Origin: Gymnogyps californianus
Lineage: Eukaryota; Chordata; Aves; Accipitriformes; Cathartidae
Direction of reading: 5' to 3'
Assembly (NCBI RefSeq): GCF_018139145.2
Contig: NC_059480.1
Span: 15,624,428 to 15,688,427, forward strand
Length of the DNA stretch: 64,000 bases
The notes beneath the pieces are model-generated. The model was not told the origin of the DNA. It searched no databases and worked only from the letters and a program-made list of their open reading frames with translations. Every line of letters begins with the position of its first letter. Position 1 is the first letter of the stretch. Position numbers and translations under genes: made by a program. Shown here piece after piece: positions 54,801 to 64,000 of this stretch.

Positions 54801-55954
54801 GGTGTGTTTGCATACTTATATACACATAAAAATTTGTGTGAACAAAGTTTAGGAAATACAGCTGACAACAGGAGATGATTTTTTTTTTAGTGTATGACTG
54901 TGATTTCCTTTTCCAGAAACCAAAGACAGTTGGATAGCATTTTCTATCAGATTGAGTCCACTCAAAGTGTGACATTCTAGAAATCATAATTGTATTTGCA
55001 TCAAGCTAAAATGCTTTTGTTTGGGTTCTGCTAGTCAAAATTCAAACTTTACACATTTCAGACCTCCAGGCTTCCCTGTTTGCCACTGAATCTTAAAATC
55101 ATGGTTAATCAAACACATATAGATAAAAGATGAAGAATACCAACTACCATGCTGCTATAAATGTTGCTTATCAAACAGAACACATGCATATAAACTGCTT
55201 TTATGATCTAAATTAAGAAATGATCTTTCAACCTTTAAATATGATATAATCTGTTGAGAAAGAGTGCCTGCAGCAGTGGATATGGACCCAAGAGGAAAGC
55301 CTCTGGATATGTTATTTTAGAGTTTAGTAGGTAGAAGGGGGTGGCAACGTAGTCTCTCACTGCTGAAAGAAAGAGCCTGAGTGGAGGATGTGACCTGGGA
55401 AATGAACACCAAACCTAGGAAGCAAATAGTTCTTGGAAACAGGGATGCCAATGCCATTGCCAGCCAAGTCAGTGATTTATTAGACATCCAGTTCTTGCTG
55501 AGCATCACTGATTTGTGTTATACTGATAAGAGTAAGGAGATGAGTGGCTATTAACATGATTCAGAAAGATAAAATACATTGCCGTTATACTAAAATCATA
55601 TATCACCCCAGAGATCTAAAAGCTGCTACAGAAATAAAGAACCTTTGCATACTTAACAATGCAGAGCTGGAAAACACTTTCACTAGACCCCCACAGCGAT
55701 GCCTTATTGAGAACAGATATATCTGCCATATACAATCTTTCTTCTTCCCTCTTTTCTTGTGCATAGGGAAATTGAACAATAATACTATAGTTTCCAAAGC
55801 AGATCAATAATATCAGAATATTCTACCCTTATTTCAGGACAGTATGCCCATGTGTGTAATTGTATGAATAAAACTATGGCAATGTTTTGATTCATCTGGA
55901 ATTATATCAGCCAACCTTCCCCAGCTGGACAGGCCTATGGCAATGCATACAAAC
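48808..55954. other. Upstream region, no gene recognised
   Basis: About 7 kb 5' of the zonadhesin-like start codon. It should hold its promoter and possibly a non-coding first exon, but I see no convincing TATA box, CpG island or exon. The longest ORF (50064-50486, minus, 140 codons) has no recognisable domain. Confidence 0.55.
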
Positions 55955-56270
55955 TGCAGAATCATACAATAATTAAAGGAGGAACGGAACTCTGAAAGTC
56001 ACCTGGTTCACACCCTGCTTAAAGCCTAAGTAACTTCAAAACTGTATTAAGTTGGTCTGGGCCTTGTCCAATCATGATGGAAATACCATGACCTGTCTGG
56101 GTCCCTCTCTGATTCCTGTGTTTGATGACCTCCATTGTGAAGACTTTTTAATATAATTAGTAATCTATACCCATCATGGAATGAGCTTCTGCTCACACCT
56201 GCATTCAGGAATGCATGCAGAAGTGCCTGTAAATGTGCTTTAACCAGGAATAACACGATACAGAGTAGAG
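55955..56270 (-). mobile_element. Decayed CR1 LINE 3' fragment
   Basis: Reads as the reverse complement of a CR1 3' end: GCAGAATCATACAATAATT at the start, then AGTCACCTGGTTCACACCCTG, GGTCTGGGCCTTGTCCA and a damaged CTCCATTGTGAAGACTTTTT stretch. Boundaries are approximate. Confidence 0.75.
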
Positions 56271-57477
56271 AGACCTTTCTTTGATAGCCAAACCAGACAA
56301 GAGAGAACGTATGATTTACCTGGATAGTACATAGTGCATCTCTGCCATGAGCAGGACTTAAAACTGTGTCGAAAAATTCATGTTAGGCTTCAGAAATAAT
56401 CTTGTGATGGCTTAGTAATCACAAAGCTCACGTCTGCTTTTTCTTCACTGCCCTAAGACCTCTAAGCCTCCAAGTCACCATCAGGTTATGTTTTCAGGTT
56501 TTCAAAGAAGTAGAATGCTTCTCTCCCTTGCTTGTTTTTAAGCAAAACACCACCTGTGAGTCAAAGATATCCACTTAACTCCACAAGTTTAGCTTTATGA
56601 AAACAATTTCTTAAGACTAGGATCAAAATGGGAGAATTAGCAATGACAGAGAAATATCTGAGTAAAGCTGGGAAACAGAAGCAGAGGCAATTCCCTTCAG
56701 GCTGTTAATGTTGTAAGTACAGGGCTTCCAAGAGAGGCAAATGTGTAAATCTTCCCTGTAGTTTTGAATAAGCCTTTTAGAGATGGAGCGTGTGACACCC
56801 TCAAGTCCTGGCAAATTCTGTTTATTCTAGGCCTGCTATACAAGGAGTATAGCAGAGGATAATCTGTAAGAAAAGCTTTATGAAAAAAAACCCTAAATAA
56901 AATTAAGTATACTAATCAGTTAAGATTTTACTATGGCAAATAGCTTTCATTTTATCCCACAGTTCTTCTATTGCCTTGTGTTACCATGTAAATCCAGAAG
57001 AGGAATAAAATGAAGAAAATAATACGATAATATACTTAGAAAAATCTTTTAAGCAACCATAGGCTGTAAAGCATTGCTCTAGGCTCTCTCTGCATGCAGA
57101 CAGCTAGGAACAGGTTTCCAAACTGCTGTGGTCAAAGGACCAGGTGCAATAAGTTACTCTAGCTGCATTCACTCAGTGAAGCCACATGGGTTTGCTCCTT
57201 ATTTCTGAAAATTTTTCCCCAGGCTCAGGTTTCAGAGCTGCTGGTTTGTTCCCATTTCCCAGGGTGGGATAGTATGAGATGACAGGACTTGCCAGAGATC
57301 ACAGAGTGAAAAGGAAACCCGGTCTTTCCTTTATCTCAAACATCTGTTCTGCAGAGTGAGCTCTTGTACCTTGATCTCCTACATCCCACATGAGTCAGCC
57401 TGTCTTTCCAGCCCAGGGGGTATTTAATTTTTCACAGAAAATGAGCAGGTCCAAAGAAGAAAAATGTGAGTGAAATT
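56271..57477. other. Intergenic, nothing recognised
   Basis: Only short ORFs without recognisable domains, and no identifiable repeat. Confidence 0.5.
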
Positions 57478-57550
57478 ACCTGGGTAGCTCAGAGACTAGA
57501 GCACTCACCTGATTTGTAAAACATCAAAGTTTCACCAAAGTGAAACAGTG
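57478..57550 (+). mobile_element. Possible tRNA-derived SINE relic
   Basis: CTGGGTAGCTCAGAGACTAGAGCACTCACCTG has an A-box-like tRNA 5' half (GGTAGCTCAG, AGAGCA). No good B box follows, and it cannot fold as a tRNA with a normal T arm, so an old SINE or pseudo-tRNA is more likely than a gene. Confidence 0.35.
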
Positions 57551-57984
57551 GCAGTGATGGAGGCTACGGGTACACGATCAGATGAGCAACTCTTAAGACA
57601 TGAAGGTGGTCAAACTGCATTGTGTCAGCTATCTAGGAAAGAAAAAACTGTGCATTGGAAAGTGCAGTGAAGGGTGAGGCTTCTCCCTGGAAGGCAAGTA
57701 GCTGAGCCACTGCCAAGCTTCACCTGGCTTTTGTAAATGCAAATGTGCTTTTGGTGAGATGACGGTAAATCGCTTTTGGGAGTCGCCATGGTAAACCACT
57801 GGGACAGCTGGCCTTGTTAAGGACACTCCCTGCGCCTGTCAGCGGGATGAGACATGTGCCAGAGATGCGGTAACAGAAGCTGGTGGTAAGTAGGGAGTTA
57901 AGTTTTGGTACTTAAAACCTGAACTAAAAAGCAAGACAATCTGTGTCGAGCGTAACATCAGGGCACTGAGTGCACTAAGAGATC

Positions 57985-58460
57985 TTACTGGCCCTGACCA
58001 GCCTCACCCAGGGCCTCCAGCCACAAACGCTGCCCATGGGCCCAGCAGCCCCATTTCAGCCCAGCCCGGGGCCGCTCTCTGGCCTTGCCACAGCCCTGCC
58101 CTGCCTGGCTGGAGGCCCTGCAGGCTGACGTTCTGGCTTGCCCCCATAGCCCCAGCCATCCCAGGCTGTGCCTGACCCTGGTTCCCCTCACTGGGCCTCA
58201 TCCTGACCCCCACATGTAGGCTCACGCCTCAGCCTGGGGGGTCAGGAACTGCCCTGGGCTGGTCAGAGCTGGTTCCAGCTGGCTCAGGAGCCGGTGCATG
58301 AGGGGCCCATGCCGCAGCCAGTCAGGGGGGCTGGTGGTGCTGTGCTCCTGCTGACAGGGAAGAGGAAGAGACTGGTACACGGATGGAAGCCATGGCGGGC
58401 AGGACCCCAATGTCTCACACCGCCTGTCTCCTCACAGGCAGAGATTCTCCAGGTTGAGAT
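57985..58460. other. Unexplained GC-rich segment, possible dispersed repeat
   Basis: A sharp GC-rich island in AT-rich flanks, beginning near GCCCTGACCAGCCTCACCC, rich in CAGCCC and CCTGG strings. Short ORFs occur on both strands without a recognisable protein. It could be an unfamiliar avian repeat; I cannot identify it. Confidence 0.35.
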
Positions 58461-59954
58461 TGTTTTACCCATTACGCAGTCCCCTATGGGGCTCAAGTGA
58501 TCAGGGGATCATGCAGTAACGCCATACCAATTTTCCATTTGTGCTGGAGTCACTCTTTAGTTTCATTTCTGGTGTCTGGTCTGATTTTGATCTATGGGGA
58601 AGTCAGTTGTTGAGCAAGCACCATGGTGGTGATTTCTTCCTTGAGTCCAAACTCCATCTTCACCACACCTGGTGTTTTACAAGAGTGAGCTTTGATATGC
58701 ACCGTCACAGCACGGCCCAGCGCATTGCTGGCTGGAGTCCAGTATCTGCTCCTGTTTGTGGACCCACTGAATTAGCTCTTCATCGCAAGCCGCTTCATCT
58801 TGACGTTTGTGCAAAGTTGTCAACTGTTTTGATATTTGCAGACAAAATGAGTAAAAGGAGAAAAGAATTATTGCTTTGGTTATCCCTCTAGATTTTAATG
58901 TTGGTATTAGGTTTCCATAGGCCTGAAAAGCTTGGGTGGTTTTCAAAGGTTAAGTCAAACAGCCAGCTATCATGACCTTTCCCTTTTGATTAATTTCCTG
59001 AGATTGGATGAGATCGAGTCCGATCTTTTGCCTTTCAGACCCAGTTCAATGAGACATTTAAGAACATCTTCCGGCAGGCCTGTGTTTTGCCCTGTTCATC
59101 TCAGTGAGCCTAGCCAAGGCCTCAAGTGCTTTTGAGCTTTCTTGGACATTTTGCAGACTCCAGCCCTGGAATGTTATGAAACTGAGGATAAACCTCCTTA
59201 ATGTTTGGCAAACATTTTTGTTTCTGCACTTGTGCATATCTTTAGGCACAGTCCTCTCTTCTTTTTCCTCCAAACTTTAGGGCTGAATTTCACAAATATC
59301 TTTCTCTCTTTAATAGACTGAAGCAAAATCCATGGAGTCAAGCACCCTGGCATCAAAACTGCGGACAGTAACAGAGGAAAGACAATTATTTCTCTAGTCT
59401 ACTTGTCTGATGCTATTCCTGCTCATTTTTGTCACCTCTGCTATCTCCGGAGGCCACCAGACACCGAGGAGGCTGCCTGAAATGAAACAAGGGTAAGAGC
59501 ATGGGGAGAGGGCATCCATTAGGGCCAGTCTGCACTAATGCCTGGATAATCCCAGCACTGCAGATGACGGCTACTGTCTAACTGTGCTGTGGTCCTTTAA
59601 TTAAAGACTTGCTGATGCCTTAGGCTGTAGAAGAGATGTCTAAGGATGTCTTCAAAGAGGTGCCCTGCTTCTGTAGGTCTGACATCTGATATTTCTTTGC
59701 ATGATCATTCACATGCTGTGAATACCTGAATAAACATTGTAAGTATAGATACTTTTACATGGTCCCTACCTGGCAGCCAGAAGAGTTTGAAGTAAATGCA
59801 GTCCTCTAGCAAAGCCACATACTATGCACTATGCAAAATGTTTTTGTGAGAACAAGTTTTAATTCTTGAGGAGTTCCTTTTCCAGCTCTGTTATTTGCTA
59901 AACCCCAGAGGGTAACTATGAAGAAGGGATTATCACAGTCTGAGTGTGTAGCTT
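58461..59954. other. Intergenic, nothing recognised
   Basis: A 116-codon plus-strand ORF at 58541-58891 has no domain I recognise and no clear coding character. No repeat identified. Confidence 0.5.
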
Positions 59955-60173
59955 AGGCTCAGTTCTTGGGCATATGCTGTTTAATATTCTAAGCAATGAT
60001 GTGGAAGAAACAATAAAATCATGACTGATGAGGTGTGCAGATGACACAGATTTATGGGTATATTAGATAAGGAAGCCTTTAGAACAGTGGTATAGAGATG
60101 TGTAGTAAACTGTATTCTGGCCAGAAGTCTGATTCTTCGTGAAGTTGAACAGATATGGCGTCAAAAAGCAGAG
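59955..60173 (+). mobile_element. Decayed CR1 LINE reverse-transcriptase fragment, cut by the ERVL LTR
   Basis: CTGTTTAATATTCTAAGCAATGATGTGGAAGAA followed by GTGCAGATGACAC matches the pattern of the CR1 reverse-transcriptase region (LFNI..ND.., FADD). Frames are broken. The LTR at 60174 truncates it. Confidence 0.65.
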
Positions 60174-60760
60174 TGTCCTGGTTTCGGCTGGGATAGAGTT
60201 AGTTTTCTTCTTAGTAGCTGGTGCAGTGCTGGGTTTTGGATTTAGTGTGAGAATAATGTTGATAACACTCTGATGTTTTAGTTGTTGCTAAGTAGCGCTT
60301 ATCCTAAGTCAAGGACTTTTCAGTTTCCCATGCTCTGCCAGCAAGCAGGTGTGCAAGAAGCTGGGAAGGAGCATAGCCAGGGCAGCTGACCTGAACTAGC
60401 CAAAGGGGTATGCCATACCATGGAATGTCATGCCCAGTATATAAACAGGGGAAAGTTGGCCGGGAGGGGTATATCGTGGCTCTGGCATCGGTCAGTGGGT
60501 GGTGAGCAATTGCATTGTGCATCACTGGTTTCTTTTCTTATTTCTTTTTTTTTGTTGTTGTTGTTGTATTCTTTTTCATTACAATTATTATTATTCTTAG
60601 TTAGTAGTGTATTTTTATTTTTACTTCAGTTATTAAACTGTTCTTATCTCAACCCAAGAGTTTTACTTTTTTTTCCTTTCCTTCTCCCCACCCCACTGGG
60701 AGAGGGGAGGGGGAAGCAGCTGTGTGGTGCTTAGTTGCTGGCTGGGGTTAAACCATGACA
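60174..60760 (+). mobile_element. Solo LTR, avian ERVL-type
   Basis: Begins TGTCCTGGTTTCGGCTGGG and ends GGGGTTAAACCATGACA, with TATATAAA at 60438-60445 and ATTAAA near 60629. Same family as 7138-7751. Flanking pentamers are CAGAG and CATGG, so a target duplication is decayed or absent. It is inserted into a CR1 relic. Confidence 0.92.
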
Positions 60761-63128
60761 CATGGTTTTGATAAATGCACTTCACCCCAAGCAAATTATA
60801 AGCCCCCTTTTTTAAAGGGAGAGTGTACTAGCCTCTAATGAGGAAAAGTTCACTAGAATTTTAAAATACAGAACAAGTAGCATTTTTGTCTTGTTTTGGG
60901 GGAATTTCTTTTAAATGACCAGTGTTCTGCTTGGAGTACACCAGGAAAACCAAACCTGAGGCTCATAATCCTACGGAAAATGTTGTCCGAAACTGTTCCA
61001 TTTGGCTCTATCATTAGTAACGGAAAACAGCAGCAGAGTTCTACTTTTAATTGCTCAAATTCTCAAAAGTAAGTAGTTATTCTGACTGCCTCCATTTCAA
61101 GACATTCAAGTGCTGAGCTCCTGATGGCCTCTGAAAACCAAGCTTCTCCAGCATAATTTTAAGCTGGGCAGGAGAAGTGAAGTGTCCTGATCACCTGACA
61201 CTTTAAAATGGAAGGCTTTCAATTTCTACCAGGTATCTGTTGGTCTTTTAGGCAGCGTTTGACTAGGAACTACAAAAGGGTGCCTTTTAAATATTTGTCC
61301 ATGCATAAAAATATTTTAACTCTTCCCAGTTACCTAACATAATCTCTGGTACTTTGAAGGCACTGAAAGATCCAAACTATTGTAACAGAAGTCTCAGCTC
61401 TGGAAGCTGTACATAATCTCATTTTTTGTAATGACTCCTGGGAGTCAGGGCAACTTCCACTATGGGATGAATTAGCGGGAGCTGAAAATCTCCAAATTGC
61501 ACTGCATTGTGGAGACATGTCCTGAGTCATGTTCTTTAATTGCCTCAGATTGCAGCTGTAGAAAGTGCACAGATGAAAGGAATCCTCCACAGTAGCATGA
61601 CTATCTTAAACGGTGCCCTTTGACATTGCATGACTGAGAGCATAGTGTAAATGAAAGCTTAGGAGTTGTCTGGTTCTCAGGTTAATGGAGTAGAGCAGGG
61701 GCTAAACAGGGGTCCTGTAGTCATTCAAATTTGAAAGCGATGGATGGCACAGTATAGGCAGCTTAAATATTTTTCAATATTTCCAGGTATGTCAAGGTAG
61801 GATCCTTAGCATGGGAGCATCCCAAATCATTTGCCCTTCCTGAAACCTGTGGGTAAAAACTAGTCTCAATATGGAAGAGACATACTCTGAGGTACATATG
61901 GATGAAAGATGGTGTATAAAAGATTCTTTAGGAATATAAAAGGAATCTATAAAAGACCATCTAGGAAATTCCCTCAAATTTCTGAAAGAGTTTTAAACTT
62001 TGAGGAAAATTAACTTTTTCTCCGAGGTTGTTTCTTCCTCTTTTTATATCAGGATTCTTTGAGTGACTTATGTGGTGACGGATGACGCTGAACAATGAAA
62101 CCTATTCATCTAATGTTATTGCAGTGATTGCTAAAGAAGCATCACAGTTTTATTGCCCAGCTATTGCCAGCAGGAAACTTTAATATCCCTCAGACTAAAA
62201 CAAGTTGGCGGTGAAATGATTGCAACTAGGTATTCCCTTCTGTCAACTCTTCAACTTTGAAATACATGCCCCTTTACTGGAGGCCAACTTCAAAGTTTAC
62301 CTTCAGTTAGATACCGGACAGAAGACCCAGGGTTAAATCCTGGTTCTTACAGCCTATTCACATAGTGATGGGTGGAAGTTCTAGTGTACATCCAGATGTT
62401 GACTTGGCCATGCTAACTCTGATGCAAAGAAGTTCAAAGAAACTGGGGGATGGAGAGCCAGAGTTGGCTGTGTAATCACCAATCTCAGTCTGGAAGCAAT
62501 CTAGCCATACTCACAGGGCACAGAACTGGTAAGTCAGGATGAGAGGTGTGCTAGCTCAAGGCAATGTCAAGGGTGCTGCCCTTGCCTGTCCAAATGGTGA
62601 TTTTTAGCAACACCAAGCATTATCAGCTGGTTCAGGGCCCTGAGCAGCAGTGTACAGTTTGGAGGTACACCTACTCCATTGTCTGTCTACAGCAGAGACA
62701 AAAATCCTTTCTTTCTCTCATCTTCATCTGTTAGGACTGCAAGGTCTTTTGGGCACTGCCCATCTGTCAAAGTACTTTTGTACTACACCTTTTCTGACGT
62801 GAAGCCTGATCTTAGCAGAGACACACAGTCTGTGGGTGGCAATAAAGCCTTGTCTGACGAATGCAGTTTTGCTGCAGCCTGTCATGACTCAATAAAATGC
62901 ACCGGTTACCAGTTTGCTAGTGGTGTAGTCACTGACTTTGACCTAAGGAACCTGTAGGACCTGACCCATTCTGCCTTACAGAGCCCCTCTCTGCCAATGT
63001 GTCATCACAGCAGAGATCAAGCAGAGTGTCTCCACTAGACCTGCCCATTGGGGAACCAAAAGAATTAATGACAGCCCTGCCTTTGACCATCAAATCTTCC
63101 CTCAGTTCAACAAGACTGTGTCGATTGG
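60761..63128. other. Intergenic between two oppositely oriented solo LTRs
   Basis: No proviral gene and no recognisable coding sequence between the LTRs. They therefore look like independent insertions and not the ends of one provirus. Confidence 0.6.
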
Positions 63129-63717
63129 TGTCGTGGCTTAACCCCAGCCAGCAGCTAAGCACCATGCAGCCAATCCCTCACTCCCCCCCTGCTCCCAGTG
63201 GGATGGGGAGGAGAATCAGGAAAGAAGGTAAAACTTGCGGGTTGAGATAAGAATGGTTTAATAACTAAAGTAAAATATAATACTAACCATAATAATAATT
63301 AAATATAATAATAATAGCAATGAAAAGGAATATAACAAAAAAAGATGAGGGAGAAAAAAATGAAAAAAAACCCCAGTGATGCACAATGCAATTGCTCACC
63401 ACCCACTGACTGATGCCAGAGCCGCGATCTGCGCCTCCCGGCCGACTCCCCCTGTTTATATACTGGGCATGACATTCCATGGTATGGAATACCCCTTTGG
63501 CTAGTTCAGGTCAGCTGCCCCGGCTATGCCCCCTCCCAGCTTCTGCTTGCTGGCAGAGCATGGGAAACTGAAAAGTCCTTAACTTAAGATAAGCGCTACT
63601 GAGCAACAACTAAAACATCAGAGTGTTATCAACATTATTCTCACACTAAATCCAAAACCCAGCACTGCACCAGCTACTAAGAAGAAAATTAACTCTATCC
63701 CAGCCGAAACCGGGACA
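63129..63717 (-). mobile_element. Solo LTR, avian ERVL-type, reverse orientation, perfect target duplication
   Basis: Reverse-complement copy of the same family: begins TGTCGTGGCTTAACCCC and ends CCCAGCCGAAACCGGGACA, with an inverted TATATAAA at 63455-63462. ATTGG flanks it at 63124-63128 and 63718-63722. It lies about 2.4 kb from the LTR at 60174 in the opposite orientation, with no proviral interior between them. Confidence 0.93.
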
Positions 63718-63722
63718 ATTGG

Positions 63723-64000
63723 CAGGACAGTGAACATGAATGTAGTGGGTGAGGCTTCTGTCTGAGGGTGGGGAAGTGCAAAGGTCATTGGGTGTGAAGA
63801 GCTTATTTTTACAGCCAAATAAATGTTAATATATAAGATGGGTTTATCTTGTTCCATGAACATGAACATGTTCAACCCACAAGATGACTCAATAAACAAA
63901 GTTTCACTGCCTATCAAGAAATTATGCCAACAGGGAAGGCAGAGATGACAAAACTCATTGTCTAAAGATGAGGAAGATACTCAGTGCTTGCAGCTGAAGG
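63723..64000. other. Intergenic, right edge of window
   Basis: Nothing recognised after the target duplication of the last LTR. Confidence 0.5.

Noticed and set aside
57478..57550. Functional tRNA gene
   Set aside because: Only the 5' half resembles a tRNA; there is no proper T loop or B box.
58541..58891. 116-codon plus-strand ORF
   Set aside because: No recognisable domain and no conserved motif; equally long open stretches exist on the opposite strand.
60174..63717. The LTRs at 60174 and 63129 as the ends of one provirus
   Set aside because: They are in opposite orientation, each has LTR-specific flanks (perfect target duplication for the second), and no retroviral genes lie between them.

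Overview
The window looks like nuclear DNA from a bird. Three solo LTRs of a bird-type ERVL family (two with perfect 5-bp target duplications) and decayed CR1 LINE pieces sit around one very large intron-rich gene on the minus strand. The species cannot be named from this sequence.

That gene fills positions 213-48807, is read right to left, and continues past the left edge. I can chain 61 exons with consistent splice phases from a signal-peptide exon (ATG at 48807) to position 213: about 15.8 kb of coding sequence, roughly 5,267 residues. The order is signal peptide; MAM1; Pro/Thr linker; three VWD-C8 (D) modules joined by TIL domains; MAM2; linker; three near-identical copies of a D-D-D block separated by short Pro/Thr linkers; linker; MAM3; two linkers; and the start of another D block. 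MAM plus mucin-like linkers plus serial D modules is the zonadhesin-type combination, and MAM1 resembles the first MAM of zonadhesin. I therefore call it zonadhesin-like; orthology is not proven. The product should be a secreted or cell-surface, cysteine-rich, FCGBP/mucin-type adhesive protein.

The main novelty is at 10693-28873: 2.9 head-to-tail copies of a 6,250-bp unit, introns included. Each copy encodes about 1,036 residues, and the copies appear to differ at only two residues. A separate tract, 34390-35931, inside the older diverged D block is almost identical to the array, intron included, which points to recent gene conversion. Variant sites are shared in conflicting ways among the four copies. 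The tandem breakpoints fall at Pro/Thr linker exons that themselves belong to a repeated linker unit of about 393 bp, so linker repeats probably seeded unequal crossing-over.

Layout: 1-8.1 kb, AT-rich third D block with extra introns and one solo LTR; 8.1-10.7 kb, linker repeats and MAM3; 10.7-28.9 kb, GC-rich tandem array; 28.9-30.1 kb, MAM2; 31.2-41.3 kb, older AT-rich D1-D2-D3 with the GC-rich converted D2; 41.6-48.8 kb, linker, MAM1 and signal peptide; 48.8-64 kb, no recognisable gene, with CR1 relics, two oppositely oriented solo LTRs and one unexplained GC-rich segment.
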